In this document: in pieces, positions 1 to 10,453 of the stretch
Numbering within the stretch: position 1 is the stretch's first letter
Layout of the letters: each line of letters begins with the position of its first letter
Source of the DNA: Pseudomonas tremae
GTDB taxonomy: Bacteria > Pseudomonadota > Gammaproteobacteria > Pseudomonadales > Pseudomonadaceae
NCBI RefSeq assembly: GCF_001401155.1
Contig: NZ_LJRO01000031.1
Location: 92,113-156,112 of the forward strand
Direction of reading: 5' to 3'
DNA: 64,000 nucleotides
Position numbers and translations under genes: made by a program
The notes under the pieces: model-generated
What the model was told of the DNA's origin: nothing
Databases searched by the model: none
What the model saw: only the letters and a program-made list of their open reading frames with translations

Positions 1-1
1 G

Positions 2-1384
2 GCCAGTGTCAAGACAGTGGATGAAGCAGTTACAGCAGCCAGGGCGGCGTTTCCGGGCTGGGCCGATCAGTCTTCTTTGCGCCGAGCGCGGGTGATGTTC
101 AAGTTCAAGGAATTGCTCGATCGACACCACGACGAGCTGGCGCAGATAATCTGCCGGGAACACGGCAAGGTGCTCTCCGATGCGCGCGGTGAAGTGGTGC
201 GCGGCATAGAAATCGTCGAATTTGCCTGCGGCGCGCCGAGCCTGCTCAAGAGTGACTTCAGTGACAACATCGGTGGCGGTATCGATAACTGGAACCTGCG
301 CCAACCTCTGGGCGTCTGCGCCGGGGTCACGCCGTTCAACTTCCCGGTCATGGTGCCGCTGTGGATGATCCCCATGGCGCTGGTGACCGGCAACTGCTTT
401 ATTCTCAAACCGTCCGAGCGTGACCCTTCAGCCAGTCTGTTGATGGCGCGGCTATTGAAAGAGGCCGGGTTGCCCGACGGCGTGTTCAATGTGGTGCAGG
501 GTGACAAGGTGGCGGTCGATGCCTTGCTCCAGCACCCTGATATCGAGGCGATTTCGTTCGTCGGTTCTACCCCGATTGCCGAATACATCTATCAACAGGG
601 CACTGCCCGCGGCAAGCGCGTGCAGGCGCTTGGCGGGGCCAAGAATCACATGATCGTGATGCCCGATGCCGATCTGGATCAGGCCGCCGATGCCTTGATC
701 GGCGCTGCCTATGGTTCGGCTGGCGAGCGATGCATGGCCATTTCCGTTGCCGTGGTAGTGGGCGACGTGGGCCAGCGTCTGATCGACAAGCTGCTGCCAC
801 GCATCGAACGGCTCAAGGTCGGCAACGGCATGCAGGCCGATTCGGATATGGGGCCGCTGGTCACCGCCGTACACAAGGCCAAGGTCGAGGGTTTCATCGA
901 TCAGGGTGTGAAAGAAGGTGCCACGCTGATTGTCGATGGTCGCAATTTCAGTGTGCCGGGCGCCGAGCAGGGCTTCTTTGTCGGGGCAACGCTGTTCGAC
1001 AACGTCACGCCGCAAATGCAGATCTACAAGGAAGAAATCTTTGGCCCGGTGCTGGGCATCGTGCATGTAGCGGATTTCGCCAGCGCAGTAGAGCTGATCA
1101 ACGCGCATGAGTTCGGCAATGGCGTGTCGTGCTTCACCAGCGATGGCGGCGTGGCCCGTGCATTTGCCAGGACCATCAAGGTCGGCATGGTCGGGATCAA
1201 CGTGCCGATTCCGGTACCTATGGCCTGGCATTCGTTTGGAGGCTGGAAGCGTTCGCTGTTCGGCGATCACCATGCCTACGGCGAAGAAGGGCTGCGCTTC
1301 TACAGCCGCTACAAAAGCGTCATGCAGCGCTGGCCGGACAGCATCGCCAAAGGGCCGGAGTTCAGCATGCCGACCGCCAAATAG
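2..1384 (+). CDS. mmsA: Methylmalonate-semialdehyde dehydrogenase (CoA-acylating), 5' end cut by window edge
   Basis: Aldehyde dehydrogenase family enzyme that converts malonate semialdehyde (inositol pathway) or methylmalonate semialdehyde (valine pathway) to acetyl-CoA or propionyl-CoA with NAD. The frame is open from base 2 and lacks roughly the first 40-45 residues of the usual ~500, so the true start lies upstream of the window. The GTG at 17 is internal. Visible family features are the cofactor region [15 protein letters not shown], the [11 protein letters not shown] stretch, and GERCMAIS with the catalytic Cys codon at 731-733. It is followed after 38 bp by an inosose-isomerase-type gene, iolD and iolG, which points to the IolA role in inositol breakdown. 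The rest of the operon (iolC, iolE, iolB or similar) would lie to the left. Family assignment is secure. The symbol could equally be iolA. Confidence 0.93.
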   Translation, partial: ASVKTVDEAVTAARAAFPGWADQSSLRRARVMFKFKELLDRHHDELAQIICREHGKVLSDARGEVVRGIEIVEFACGAPSLLKSDFSDNIGGGIDNWNLRQPLGVCAGVTPFNFPVMVPLWMIPMALVTGNCFILKPSERDPSASLLMARLLKEAGLPDGVFNVVQGDKVAVDALLQHPDIEAISFVGSTPIAEYIYQQGTARGKRVQALGGAKNHMIVMPDADLDQAADALIGAAYGSAGERCMAISVAVVVGDVGQRLIDKLLPRIERLKVGNGMQADSDMGPLVTAVHKAKVEGFIDQGVKEGATLIVDGRNFSVPGAEQGFFVGATLFDNVTPQMQIYKEEIFGPVLGIVHVADFASAVELINAHEFGNGVSCFTSDGGVARAFARTIKVGMVGINVPIPVPMAWHSFGGWKRSLFGDHHAYGEEGLRFYSRYKSVMQRWPDSIAKGPEFSMPTAK

Positions 1385-1422
1385 TTTTCACCCATCAATG
1401 GAATGTGCGGAGAACAATAACA

Positions 1423-2253
1423 ATGAGTCATCCACTGCGTTTCGCCCTTAATCGAATGGTCGCGCCACGCCTGTCGCTTGAGGAATTTGTCGATCTGGCT
1501 GTAAAGCTGGGTGCCGACGCCATCGAGATCCGCAACGACCTTAAGGGCATCGAGATCGAGGACGGCACTGCGCCAGAGGTCGTTGCTGATCTTTGTGCTG
1601 CCAAAGGCGTACAGGTTCTTTCGATCAATGCGCTGTACCCGTTCGATGTCTGGAATGACGAGCGCAGTGCCCAGGCGACAAAACTGGCGCAGTACGCTCG
1701 CGCCTGCGGTGCGAAGGGGCTGGTGTTGTGCCCGCTCAACGACCGTGCCGACACGCGCAACGGGGCGCAGCGTGCTTCCGGGTTGCGCACCGCGCTGACC
1801 GCGCTGGCGCCGATGCTTCGTGAGTACGGGGTTCTGGGTTTCGTCGAGCCGCTGGGCTTCGAGGAGTGCTCGCTGCGCTTCAAGCGTCAGGCCGTGGATG
1901 CAATCAAGGCCGTTGGCGGGCTGGATGTCTACCGTCTGGTTCACGACACCTTTCATCACCATCTGGCGGGTGAGGTCGAGCTGTTTCCGGAGCTGACCGG
2001 GCTGGTGCATATCTCCGGTGTCGAGGACGCGCAGGCGCCGCTCAACAGCATTCGCGACGGTCACCGCGTGCTGGTTGGCGAGGCTGATATTCTTGGCAAC
2101 GTTGCACAGATCGAAAGGTTGCTGGACAGCGGCTATTCAGGACATCTGTCGTTTGAACCGTTCGCCGAAAGCGTTCATGCGCTGGACGATATTCCCCAGG
2201 CGATCTCGGTAAGCATGACGCATTTGTCACAAGCCGTTTCCCAACGCCATTGA
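1423..2253 (+). CDS. iolI: Inosose isomerase-type TIM barrel (IolI-like)
   Basis: AP-endonuclease-2/xylose-isomerase-like TIM barrel of 276 aa, matching the family's ~280. In inositol catabolism IolI interconverts 2-keto-myo-inositol and 1-keto-D-chiro-inositol using a divalent metal. Candidate metal ligands are Glu142 in FVEPLG, Asp175 in VHDTFHH, His in VHISGVED, and the late Glu in LSFEPFAE. The ATG at 1423 was chosen because a GGAG-type ribosome site lies about 12 bp upstream and the preceding in-frame sequence overlaps the end of mmsA without resembling protein. It sits between mmsA and iolD in one transcription unit. An IolE (inosose dehydratase) role is the main alternative, since both belong to the same fold family. 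Confidence 0.8.
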   Translation: MSHPLRFALNRMVAPRLSLEEFVDLAVKLGADAIEIRNDLKGIEIEDGTAPEVVADLCAAKGVQVLSINALYPFDVWNDERSAQATKLAQYARACGAKGLVLCPLNDRADTRNGAQRASGLRTALTALAPMLREYGVLGFVEPLGFEECSLRFKRQAVDAIKAVGGLDVYRLVHDTFHHHLAGEVELFPELTGLVHISGVEDAQAPLNSIRDGHRVLVGEADILGNVAQIERLLDSGYSGHLSFEPFAESVHALDDIPQAISVSMTHLSQAVSQRH

Positions 2254-2298
2254 TTTTCTGCCTATTCAGGCCACCTCAAACAAGAACAAGGTGCCAAC

Positions 2299-4236
2299 AT
2301 GAGTACAACCCGACTGACCATGGCCCAGGCTCTGGTGAAGTTTCTCGATAATCAGTATGTCGAAGTTGACGGCGTACAGAGCAAGTTCGTCGCGGGCATT
2401 TTTACCATCTTCGGCCACGGCAATGTGTTGGGCCTCGGCCAGGCGCTGGAGCAGGACAGCGGTGAGCTGGTGGTGCATCAAGGCCGTAACGAGCAGGGCA
2501 TGTGCCACGCTGCCATCGGTTTTGCCAAACAGCATCTGCGTCGCAAAATCTACGCCTGCAGCTCTTCGGTAGGGCCGGGGGCGGCCAACATGATCACTGC
2601 GGCTGCAACGGCGTCTGCCAACCGGATTCCGCTGCTGCTGTTGCCCGGCGATGTCTACGCCAGCCGCCAGCCTGACCCGGTGCTGCAACAGATCGAGCAA
2701 TTTCACGACCTGAGCATCAGCACCAACGATGCCTTCAAGGCCGTGAGCAAGTACTGGGACCGTATCAACCGCCCCGAGCAGCTGATGAGCGCCGCGCTCA
2801 ACGCCATGCGCGTGCTGACCGACCCGGCCGAGACAGGTGCAGTGACCCTGGCACTGCCCCAGGACGTTCAGGCCGAAGCCTACGATTACCCGGACAGCTT
2901 TCTGCAAAAACGCGTACACCGTATTGATCGTCGTCCGCCAAGCAAGGCGATGCTCGACGATGCGCTGGCCTTGCTCGGCAGCAAGCGCAAGCCCTTGCTG
3001 ATCTGCGGTGGCGGGGTGCGTTATTCAGGCGCAGCTGCAGCGTTGCAAGCCTTTGCAGAGCGCTTCGACATCCCGTTTGCGGAAACCCAGGCAGGTAAAA
3101 GCGCCATCGTCTCGGCGCACCCGTTGAACATGGGTGGGATCGGCGAAACCGGCACGGTGGCGGCCAATCAACTGGCAAAGGAAGCCGATCTGATCATCGG
3201 CGTAGGCACCCGCTACAGCGATTTCACCACCGCGTCGAAATGGTTGTTCCAGAACCCGGATGTACAGTTTCTCAACCTCAATGTTGGCGCTTTCGATGTA
3301 CAGAAACTGGACGGCGTGCAGTTGTTGGCCGATGCGCAGGTGGCCTTGCAGGCACTGACCGAAAGCCTGCAGGCCAGCGGTTATCGTGCTGCGTGGGGCG
3401 ATGCGCCGCGGACCGCGCGTGCGCAACTGGATGCCGAAGTGGATCGGCTGTATGCGGTGGAGTATCAGAGCGAAGGCTTCGTGCCTGAAATCAACGACCA
3501 CATGGACCCGGCCGTGCTGCGCGACTTCATTGAGCTGACCGGTTCGTGCCTGACCCAGAGCGGCGTGCTGGGCATTCTCAACCGCAACCTGCCGGCCGAC
3601 GCGGTAATCGTTGCCGCCGCGGGCAGCCTGCCGGGGGACTTGCAACGCGCCTGGCGCAGCACCGGGGTCGATACCTATCACGTTGAATACGGCTACTCGT
3701 GCATGGGCTATGAGGTCAATGCTGCGCTCGGCGTCAAGCTCGCCGAGCCGCACCGGGAAGTCTTCGCACTGGTCGGCGATGGTTCTTACATGATGCTCCA
3801 TTCGGAGCTGGCGACCTCGATTCAGGAGCGCCGCAAGATCAACGTTGTGTTGCTCGACAACATGACCTTCGGTTGCATCAACAATTTGCAGATGGAACAC
3901 GGAATGAACAGTTTCGGCACCGAGTTCCGTTTCCGCAACCCGGAGACCGGCAAGCTCGATGGCGACTTCGTACCGGTGGATTTTGCCATGAGCGCGGCGG
4001 CTTATGGCTGCAAGACCTACAAGGTGAGCACTGCCGAGCAGTTGCATCAGGCGCTCGCCGATGCCCGGCTCCAGACGGTCTCGACGCTGATCGATATCAA
4101 GGTGCTGCCCAAGACCATGATTCACAAGTACCTGTCGTGGTGGCGGGTCGGTGTCGCCGAAGTATCCACCACAGGTACCACCGCTCAGGTGTACGAAAAA
4201 CTCAACCGCGAGCTGGCCAAGGCGCGCCAGTACTGA
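2299..4236 (+). CDS. iolD: 3D-(3,5/4)-trihydroxycyclohexane-1,2-dione hydrolase
   Basis: Thiamine-diphosphate enzyme of the acetolactate synthase family that opens the trihydroxycyclohexane-dione ring to 5-deoxy-glucuronate in myo-inositol catabolism. It is 645 aa, the usual IolD length. Visible features are the N-terminal Pyr domain with [19 protein letters not shown] (catalytic Glu context), a central domain with [15 protein letters not shown], and a C-terminal TPP/Mg motif starting GDGSYMM near residue 493 and running to [13 protein letters not shown]. It lies 45 bp after the isomerase gene and 68 bp before iolG, in the same operon. Confidence 0.95.
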   Translation: MSTTRLTMAQALVKFLDNQYVEVDGVQSKFVAGIFTIFGHGNVLGLGQALEQDSGELVVHQGRNEQGMCHAAIGFAKQHLRRKIYACSSSVGPGAANMITAAATASANRIPLLLLPGDVYASRQPDPVLQQIEQFHDLSISTNDAFKAVSKYWDRINRPEQLMSAALNAMRVLTDPAETGAVTLALPQDVQAEAYDYPDSFLQKRVHRIDRRPPSKAMLDDALALLGSKRKPLLICGGGVRYSGAAAALQAFAERFDIPFAETQAGKSAIVSAHPLNMGGIGETGTVAANQLAKEADLIIGVGTRYSDFTTASKWLFQNPDVQFLNLNVGAFDVQKLDGVQLLADAQVALQALTESLQASGYRAAWGDAPRTARAQLDAEVDRLYAVEYQSEGFVPEINDHMDPAVLRDFIELTGSCLTQSGVLGILNRNLPADAVIVAAAGSLPGDLQRAWRSTGVDTYHVEYGYSCMGYEVNAALGVKLAEPHREVFALVGDGSYMMLHSELATSIQERRKINVVLLDNMTFGCINNLQMEHGMNSFGTEFRFRNPETGKLDGDFVPVDFAMSAAAYGCKTYKVSTAEQLHQALADARLQTVSTLIDIKVLPKTMIHKYLSWWRVGVAEVSTTGTTAQVYEKLNRELAKARQY

Positions 4237-4304
4237 TCACTTTTTAGCGTTCATGGCCCGTGACCTGCTCACGGCAACATCCAATAACAAAAAGGAATAC
4301 GAAC

Positions 4305-5315
4305 ATGGCATTGAAACTCGGCGTGATTGGTACAGGCGCAATCGGTCAGGATCATATCCGCCGTTGCAGCAAGACATTGGTCGGCAGTCAGGTGGTGGCC
4401 GTCACCGACATCAATCTGGAGCAGGCTGCAAAAGTTGTGCGCGACCTCGACATCAGCGCCGAAGTGTATGCCGACGGGCACGCTTTGATCGCGGCGCCCG
4501 ATGTCGAGGCAGTGCTGGTTTGCTCGTGGGGGCCTAGCCATGAAGAGTACGTGCTGGCGGCCATCGCTGCAGGTAAGCCGGTGTTCTGCGAAAAGCCGCT
4601 GGCAGTGACGGCTCAAGGCTGCCGGCATATTGTCGAAGCCGAGATCGCCAGTGGCAGGCGTCTGGTGCAAGTGGGTTTCATGCGGCCTTATGATCAGGGC
4701 TATCGCGCCCTCAAGGCGGTGATCGACAGCGGCAAGATCGGCGAGCCGCTGATGCTCCATTGCGCCCACCGCAACCCGCGCGTAGGCGAGAATTACAAGA
4801 CCGATATGGCCATCACTGACACCCTTATTCACGAACTCAATGTGCTGCGCTGGCTGCTCGACGATGATTATGTGTCTGCACAGGTGGTTTTTCCGCGCAA
4901 GACCGGCAAGGCCCTGGCGCACATGAAAGACCCGCAGATCGTGATGCTGGAGACCGCCAGAGGCACGCGCATCGACGTCGAGGTCTTCGTCAACTGCCAG
5001 TATGGCTACGACATCCAGTGCGAGGTGGTCGGCGAGAGCGGCATCGCCAGACTGCCCGAGCCTTCTCAGGTGCAGATGCGCAGTGAAGCCAAATTGTCCA
5101 ACGCGATTCTGATGGACTGGAAAGACCGGTTCATTGCTGCCTATGACGTCGAGCTGCAGGACTTCATCGACGGCGTCAAGGCAGGAACGATCTACGGCCC
5201 TTCTGCCTGGGACGGCTATGCGGCTGCCGTAGCGGCCGATGCCTGCGTGCTGGCGCAGAACAACGGCGCAGTTGTGCCGATTGCCCTTGAAGTACGTCCG
5301 GCGTTCTACGCCTGA
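4305..5315 (+). CDS. iolG: Inositol 2-dehydrogenase (Gfo/Idh/MocA family)
   Basis: NAD-dependent oxidation of myo-inositol to 2-keto-myo-inositol (scyllo-inosose), the first pathway step. The 336-aa protein starts [14 protein letters not shown] with a classical Rossmann motif and has the family EKP signature (catalytic Lys97 in FCEKPLAVT). Asp and His residues of the catalytic site occur in [10 protein letters not shown]. The ATG at 4305 is preferred over an upstream ATG at 4260 because the Rossmann strand begins right after it and an AAAGGAA ribosome site lies 8-9 bp upstream. It sits inside the inositol operon. Confidence 0.92.
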   Translation: MALKLGVIGTGAIGQDHIRRCSKTLVGSQVVAVTDINLEQAAKVVRDLDISAEVYADGHALIAAPDVEAVLVCSWGPSHEEYVLAAIAAGKPVFCEKPLAVTAQGCRHIVEAEIASGRRLVQVGFMRPYDQGYRALKAVIDSGKIGEPLMLHCAHRNPRVGENYKTDMAITDTLIHELNVLRWLLDDDYVSAQVVFPRKTGKALAHMKDPQIVMLETARGTRIDVEVFVNCQYGYDIQCEVVGESGIARLPEPSQVQMRSEAKLSNAILMDWKDRFIAAYDVELQDFIDGVKAGTIYGPSAWDGYAAAVAADACVLAQNNGAVVPIALEVRPAFYA

Positions 5316-5367
5316 CAGATTTTTCAGCCACGGGAACATCTCTCGTCAAAAGTAACAGGGAGGCATC

Positions 5368-6228
5368 ATGCGGATCGCACTGGACCCATACATGTACCGC
5401 CATCTGCCCTTGGGGGCGATGGTCGATAAAACCGCGGAGCTGGGTTACGACTATATAGAACTGTCGCCGCGTGAAGATTTCATGCCGTTTTACAAGTATC
5501 CCCGCGTGGATCGCGCACGCATCAGGGAGTTTCGCAAAGCCCTTAGCGATGCAGGTGTGAAACTTTCTTCGCTGTTGCCGCTGTATCACTGGGCAGCGCC
5601 CGACGAAGACTTGCGTATTGCTGCAGTGCGCAACTGGAAACGTGCCATTCAGGTTGCGGTGGAAATGGACTGTGACCTTATGAATACCGAGTTCAGCGGG
5701 CAGTCGGATCATGCGCTGATCTGCGAGAACCAGTTCATGAAGTCGATGGACGAGCTGATGCCGCATTTCGAGCGCGAAGGCATCAAGCTCGATATTCAGG
5801 CGCATCCTTATGACTTCTGTGAGCGCAACAACGAGTCGGTGGACATCATTCGCGGGCTTGATCGTGACTGGATCAACTACCTGTATGCCGCGCCCCATAC
5901 GTTTTTCTACGATGACGGCGTGGGAGATATCGCCTCCATGCTGCGCTATGCCGGCGACAGGCTCACCCACCTGATCATTGCCGACACCTATAATCACCGC
6001 GCCTCTTCCAGCCTGCGTTACATCGTCAACCCGCCCGGCGTGACGGCGACGGTGCATCAGCACCTTGATATCGGTCAGGGCGAGGTGAACTGGGAGGCGT
6101 TTTTCTCGACGTTGAGAGACATGAAGTTCGACGGCATCGCCACGATGGCTGTATTTGCCTGGGAAGAGCGCGCCGACGAGTCGAGCCGATTCATGCTTGA
6201 GCGGGTCAAAAGCGAGTTGCTGCGCTGA
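5368..6228 (+). CDS. IolH-like sugar phosphate isomerase/epimerase (TIM barrel)
   Basis: Second xylose-isomerase-like TIM barrel of the cluster, 286 aa. It opens with [13 protein letters not shown] and [16 protein letters not shown], and has metal-site-like stretches in [17 protein letters not shown] and DTYNH. From memory it resembles the product called IolH in Bacillus inositol operons, whose exact reaction is poorly defined. IolE-type dehydratase activity is an alternative. The ATG follows an AGGGAGG ribosome site at 5357-5363. It lies 52 bp after iolG, clearly in the same operon. Confidence 0.8.
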   Translation: MRIALDPYMYRHLPLGAMVDKTAELGYDYIELSPREDFMPFYKYPRVDRARIREFRKALSDAGVKLSSLLPLYHWAAPDEDLRIAAVRNWKRAIQVAVEMDCDLMNTEFSGQSDHALICENQFMKSMDELMPHFEREGIKLDIQAHPYDFCERNNESVDIIRGLDRDWINYLYAAPHTFFYDDGVGDIASMLRYAGDRLTHLIIADTYNHRASSSLRYIVNPPGVTATVHQHLDIGQGEVNWEAFFSTLRDMKFDGIATMAVFAWEERADESSRFMLERVKSELLR

Positions 6229-6293
6229 TACGGTTGCACCGAACACACAACCGATGGCTGCGGCCTGAGGATCATGGACCACAGGAGATATCC

Positions 6294-7313
6294 ATGCGAG
6301 CAGGGCTGGTGGGCTACGGCAAAGGGGGGCGTTACTTTCACGCGACGCTGATTTCAAGTGTGCCCGGTGCCACGTTTGCAGGCGTCGTTACCCGTTCGCC
6401 TGAACGAAAGCAGGGCGTGGCCAAGGATCATCCCGGCGTGGCGACGTTCGACACGCTTGCCGAACTGGTGACCGCCGGGGTCGATGTGGTGGTTATTTCA
6501 ACACCGCTGGCATCGCGGCGAGCGCTGATTCTGGAGGCTATAGAGCTGGGCGTGGCGGTGGTCAGCGATAAGCCTTTCGCCGCCGATGCCGCGCAAGCGC
6601 GTGAGCTGGTGGAGGCTGCCGAAAGGCGTGGAGTATTGCTCAGCGTTTATCAGAACCGGCGTTGGGATTCCGACTTCCTCACGGTGCGTAAATTGATCGA
6701 CAGCGGCGCGCTGGGCGAGATCAGCCGGTTCGAGTCAAGTATCGAGCGCTATTCGCCGCGCTCCGTCGGCAAGGCCAGCGGTGGTGGCATGTTGCGCGAC
6801 CTGGGCAGTCATCTGGTGGATCAGGCGCTGGTGCTGTTCGGGCCGGTCGAGCGGGTATATGGCGAATTGCGCTTCGCCAGCGCGGACGACGAGCTGGATC
6901 ACACGTTTTTCGTCGTACTGACCCATACCAACGGCGTGGTTTCGCACCTGTCCGGGAGTTGCCTGCAAAGCAGCCCGAAGCCGCGTTTTCGAGTTAGCGG
7001 ATCGAAAGGCTGCTACAGCGTCGACGGCCTTGACGGTCAGGAGGAGGCGGCGTTTGCCGGTCTGACGCCGCGCTCCGAGGGCGAACGCTGGGGCGTTGAA
7101 GAGCACAGGCGTTGGGGCTGGTTCGAACACGGTGATCATCGTGAACGAGTGCCCTCGGAGCGCGGCTGCTGGCTCGAGTTCTACCAGCAATTGCAGCGTG
7201 CAATAGACGAGCAGGGTGCCAATCCGGTCGATCCTCATGACGCGATAGCATCAGCGCGGGTAATGGACGCCGCACGCCTGAGCGCAAAGGAGGGACGGAT
7301 TGTGGCGCTGTAG
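6294..7313 (+). CDS. Gfo/Idh/MocA oxidoreductase, IolW/YdgJ-like
   Basis: NAD(P)-dependent dehydrogenase of 339 aa, distinct from iolG. The Rossmann motif is GLVGYGKGGRYFHATLI, the signature Lys is Lys93 in SDKPFAAD, and YQNRRWDSDF, GGGMLRDLGSHLVDQAL and VDGLDGQEEA are shared with the YvaA/IolW scyllo-inositol dehydrogenase subgroup. The ATG at 6294 has AGGAGATATCC directly upstream, so the longer in-frame extension to 6234 is not used. It is the last gene of the catabolic operon and is followed by a terminator. The likely role is entry of scyllo-inositol or another isomer through reversible oxidation to scyllo-inosose, inferred from family and context. Confidence 0.83.
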   Translation: MRAGLVGYGKGGRYFHATLISSVPGATFAGVVTRSPERKQGVAKDHPGVATFDTLAELVTAGVDVVVISTPLASRRALILEAIELGVAVVSDKPFAADAAQARELVEAAERRGVLLSVYQNRRWDSDFLTVRKLIDSGALGEISRFESSIERYSPRSVGKASGGGMLRDLGSHLVDQALVLFGPVERVYGELRFASADDELDHTFFVVLTHTNGVVSHLSGSCLQSSPKPRFRVSGSKGCYSVDGLDGQEEAAFAGLTPRSEGERWGVEEHRRWGWFEHGDHRERVPSERGCWLEFYQQLQRAIDEQGANPVDPHDAIASARVMDAARLSAKEGRIVAL

Positions 7314-7385
7314 CAACTGCGACGGTAATAGCTATGGACTCGCCTGCTGTCGCGCAATCCCGCCACTGAAATTTCCGCTCACGAA

Positions 7386-7416
7386 AGCCTGACGCCTGAT
7401 ACCCGTCAGGCTTTGT
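7386..7416 (+). terminator. Terminator after the inositol catabolic operon
   Basis: AGCCTGACG (7386-7394) pairs with CGTCAGGCT (7404-7412) as a 9-bp stem with a 9-nt loop, followed by TTGTCATTTT. It lies 73 bp after the IolW-like gene and separates the catabolic operon from the transporter unit. Confidence 0.75.
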
Positions 7417-7464
7417 CATTTTCGGCCCGACAATAAATGAAATGGAATAAAATTCTAAAATTTG

Positions 7465-7493
7465 TTGAATTGGAAAATATTTTCCAATAGAGT
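7465..7493 (+). promoter_or_regulatory. Candidate transporter promoter with IolR-type operator in the spacer
   Basis: TTGAAT (7465-7470) and TAGAGT (7488-7493) make a -35/-10 pair, each 4 of 6 to consensus, with a 17-bp spacer. A perfect 18-bp palindrome, TTGGAAAATATTTTCCAA (7470-7487), fills that spacer. Its core GGAA-N6-TTCC matches the motif reported for the RpiR-family inositol repressor IolR of Sinorhizobium. A weaker related sequence, GGAATAAAATTCT, begins at 7444. The surrounding 60 bp are strongly AT-rich. Confidence 0.65.
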
Positions 7494-7829
7494 CTTTTTC
7501 AGGTTACCGACTATCGAATCACCCGGGTCTGAAATCATTTTCAGGCCATGGGAAACACGCCAACAAAAACAAAACAAAAGATAGGTACTGTCGATGAAAA
7601 CCCCTGCCTCTGGCCTCACCGCCAAGCGTTCTGCCACCCCGTCATTCTGGATTCGGACCATGGAGCACTTTCTTACGATCGTTGCCCGTGGGATGTGCGT
7701 GCAGCACAAGGACGCGCAATTGTTCTGCATTCCCGGTGCGACCGGAGTTCGCCTGCCCCGTTGACGGGTTGCACCGTTCTACGTCTTTGCCAAGCCCCGA
7801 TAACAACAAGAATTTGGAGACAGACCCTT
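7494..7829 (+). other. Leader of the inositol transporter unit, no clear gene
   Basis: About 336 bp between the candidate promoter and the binding-protein start. A 56-codon frame starts at ATG 7594 and ends at 7764, but it lacks a good ribosome site and resembles no protein family I know. No terminator, tRNA or repeat was seen. It may be a long untranslated leader. Confidence 0.4.
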
Positions 7830-8759
7830 ATGAATACCAAGGTTCGCTTTACCTCCCTCGCGCTGGTCCTGATGCTCGGCAGCAGTGCGGCACTGGCTGA
7901 TATCAAGGTCGGGGTTGCCATGTCGCAGTTTGACGACACCTGGCTGACCTACCTGCGCGAGGACATGGGCGCCAAGGCCAAAACCATGCCCGGAGGCGTG
8001 ACGCTGCAATTTGTCGATGCCCGTGCGGACGTCAATAAGCAGCTCGATCAGGTCAAGGAACTCATCAACAAGAAGGTCGATGCCCTGATCGTCAACCCGG
8101 TGGACACGGCAGCGACCGCCAGCATCACCAAGGCTGCAGTCGCTGCCGGTATTCCGCTGGTCTACGTTAACCGCCGCCCTGATCAGGTGAAACTGCCTGA
8201 AGGCGTCGCAACGGTCACCTCGGACGATACCGAGGCTGGCCGACTGCAAGCGCAGTTCATCGCCGAAAAAATGGGTGGCAAGGGTAGCGTCGTGATTCTG
8301 TTGGGTGATCTGGCCAACAATTCCACGCTGAACCGTACCAAAGGCGTTAAGGAAGTGCTGGCGAAATACCCGGATATCAAGATAGATCAGGAGCAGACCG
8401 GCACCTGGCTGCGTCAGAAGGGTATGGACCTGACCAATGACTGGCTCACTCAAGGCCGCAAGTTCAATGCGGTACTGGCCAACAACGACGAAATGGCCAT
8501 TGGTGCCGCGCTGGCGCTGAAGCAGGCGGGTGTCAAGCAGGGCACTGTATTTGTCGCCGGAGTCGACGGTACGCCAGACGGGATCAGCGCCATCGAAAAA
8601 GGCGACCTGACAGCGTCCGTTTTTCAGGACGCCAAGGGCCAGGCCGATGGTGCAATCGATGCAGCGGTGAAAATGGCCAGGAAGGAAAAGGTCGAGCCCC
8701 AGGCAATTGTCATTCTTTATCGCCTGATTACGCCTGAAAACGTCGCCACCTTCAAATAA
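7830..8759 (+). CDS. Periplasmic sugar-binding protein of an inositol-type ABC importer
   Basis: Type I periplasmic binding protein (RbsB/IbpA family), 309 aa. Residues 1-23 are a signal peptide (hydrophobic core LALVLMLGSSAALA) cleaved before DIKVGVAMSQFDDTW. Typical ribose-family stretches follow: QVKELINKKVDALIVNPVDT, GVDGTPDGISAIEKGDL and SVFQDAKGQADGA. The ATG at 7830 has GGAG at 7816-7819, and the in-frame extension upstream lacks protein character. It heads the transporter unit, and its position next to iol genes suggests myo-inositol as ligand, as for IbpA of Caulobacter. The ligand itself is inferred. Confidence 0.88.
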   Translation: MNTKVRFTSLALVLMLGSSAALADIKVGVAMSQFDDTWLTYLREDMGAKAKTMPGGVTLQFVDARADVNKQLDQVKELINKKVDALIVNPVDTAATASITKAAVAAGIPLVYVNRRPDQVKLPEGVATVTSDDTEAGRLQAQFIAEKMGGKGSVVILLGDLANNSTLNRTKGVKEVLAKYPDIKIDQEQTGTWLRQKGMDLTNDWLTQGRKFNAVLANNDEMAIGAALALKQAGVKQGTVFVAGVDGTPDGISAIEKGDLTASVFQDAKGQADGAIDAAVKMARKEKVEPQAIVILYRLITPENVATFK

Positions 8760-8828
8760 CAACAGCCGGCAGGCCAGGGAGGCGCTTGAAATGCCCTCCC
8801 GCAGGCTGCCGCTTGAGGAGTTGTGATC

Positions 8829-10406
8829 ATGTTCGGTTCTGCCACTGTCAGTCCGCCCGCGTCCGGCGACCTGCCGTCCATCGATGTGCATGGCGCCACG
8901 CCGGATACCCAGCACCCTTATCTGCTGGAAATCAGCCATATCAGCAACGCTTTCCCCGGCGTCATTGCGCTCGATGACGTGCAATTGCGAGTGCGCCCTG
9001 GCAGCGTGCTGGCGCTGATGGGCGAGAACGGAGCCGGAAAGTCGACGCTGATGAAAATCATCGCTGGCATCTACCAGCCGGACTCGGGCGAGATCCGCTT
9101 GCGTGGCGAGCCGGTTAGCTTTGAAACGCCACTTTCGGCCCTGCAGGCCGGCATTGCCATGATCCATCAGGAGCTCAACCTGATGCCGTTCATGAGTATT
9201 GCCGAGAATATCTGGATAGGCCGCGAGCAGCTCAACAGCCTGCACATGGTCGATCACCGGGAGATGCACCGCTGCACTGCCCAATTGCTGGAGCGCCTGC
9301 GCATCAAGCTTGATCCCGAAGAGCTGGTTGGCAACCTGAGCATCGCCGAGCGGCAGATGGTGGAGATTGCCAAGGCGGTTTCCTACAACTCGGACGTGCT
9401 GATCATGGACGAGCCGACCTCGGCCATTACTGAAACCGAAGTGGCTCACCTTTTTTCGATCATTGCCGACCTGCGCTCGCAGGGTAAAGGCATCATCTAT
9501 ATCACTCACAAGATGAGCGAAGTGTTCAAGATCGCCGATGAGGTTGCCGTGTTTCGCGACGGGGCCTACATCGGACTGCAGCGCGCCGACAGCATGGACG
9601 GCGACAGCCTGATCTCGATGATGGTCGGTCGTGAATTGACCCAACTGTTCCCCCAGCGTGACCAGCCGGCAGGCGATGTAAGGCTTTCTGTCAAGGGCCT
9701 GGGTTTGAAAGGCATCTTCCAGGGCGTAAGTTTCGACCTGCGCGCCGGTGAAATCCTTGGCATTGCCGGCCTGATGGGGTCGGGACGAACCAATGTGGCC
9801 GAGACCTTGTTCGGTATAACCCCCGCCGACAGCGGCGAGATTCTCTTCGAGGGCAAGACAGTGCGAATTGGCGATCCGCACCAGGCCATCGAACTGGGGT
9901 TTGCCCTGCTGACTGAGGATCGCAAGTTGACTGGCCTGTTTCCGTGCCTGTCGGTGATGGAAAACATGGAGATGGCGGTGCTGGCCAACTACGCAGGCAA
10001 TGGCTTCGTGCAGCAAAAGGCCTTGCGTACCCTGTGCGAAGAGATGTGCAGGAAGCTGCGGGTAAAAACCCCTTCGCTGGAGCAGTGCATCGACACGCTC
10101 TCCGGCGGCAACCAGCAGAAAGCGTTGCTGGCGCGCTGGCTGATGACCAATCCCAAAGTCTTGATTCTCGACGAGCCCACACGCGGCATCGACGTAGGAG
10201 CCAAGGCGGAAATCTATCGGCTGATCTCGCTGCTGGCCAGCGAGGGGATGGCGGTGATCATGATCTCTTCGGAGCTGCCAGAAGTGCTGGGCATGAGTGA
10301 CCGGGTCATGGTGATGCATGAGGGAGAGATGATGGGGATCCTTGATCGCAATGAGGCAACCCAGGAAAAAGTCATGCACCTGGCCTCTGGGCATCGGGTT
10401 CATTGA
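8829..10406 (+). CDS. Sugar ABC transporter ATP-binding protein (double ATPase, RbsA/IatA type)
   Basis: 525 aa with two fused nucleotide-binding domains, as in the RbsA/MglA/XylG family. The first has a good Walker A (GENGAGKST), signature [14 protein letters not shown] and Walker [10 protein letters not shown]. The second has the degenerate Walker A usual for this family ([14 protein letters not shown]), signature [15 protein letters not shown] and Walker [16 protein letters not shown] 8829 is preferred because GAGGAG (8815-8820) lies 8 bp upstream. Two in-frame codons before it (GTG ATC) could also start translation. It energises inositol import with its neighbours. Confidence 0.92.
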   Translation: MFGSATVSPPASGDLPSIDVHGATPDTQHPYLLEISHISNAFPGVIALDDVQLRVRPGSVLALMGENGAGKSTLMKIIAGIYQPDSGEIRLRGEPVSFETPLSALQAGIAMIHQELNLMPFMSIAENIWIGREQLNSLHMVDHREMHRCTAQLLERLRIKLDPEELVGNLSIAERQMVEIAKAVSYNSDVLIMDEPTSAITETEVAHLFSIIADLRSQGKGIIYITHKMSEVFKIADEVAVFRDGAYIGLQRADSMDGDSLISMMVGRELTQLFPQRDQPAGDVRLSVKGLGLKGIFQGVSFDLRAGEILGIAGLMGSGRTNVAETLFGITPADSGEILFEGKTVRIGDPHQAIELGFALLTEDRKLTGLFPCLSVMENMEMAVLANYAGNGFVQQKALRTLCEEMCRKLRVKTPSLEQCIDTLSGGNQQKALLARWLMTNPKVLILDEPTRGIDVGAKAEIYRLISLLASEGMAVIMISSELPEVLGMSDRVMVMHEGEMMGILDRNEATQEKVMHLASGHRVH

Positions 10407-10453
10407 GTTCGCGATATGGCGCTCGGTAAAAGAAGAACAAGAGGGTAACGAAC

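Noticed and set aside
7594..7764. 56-codon open frame in the leader of the inositol importer
   Set aside because: No good ribosome site and no similarity to a family I know. Listed only as part of the leader.
7779..10403. 874-codon open frame on the minus strand
   Set aside because: It lies fully antisense to the binding-protein and ATPase genes. The sense frames show clear family motifs, while this one is His/Gln/Arg-rich low-quality sequence as expected from reading high-GC third positions.
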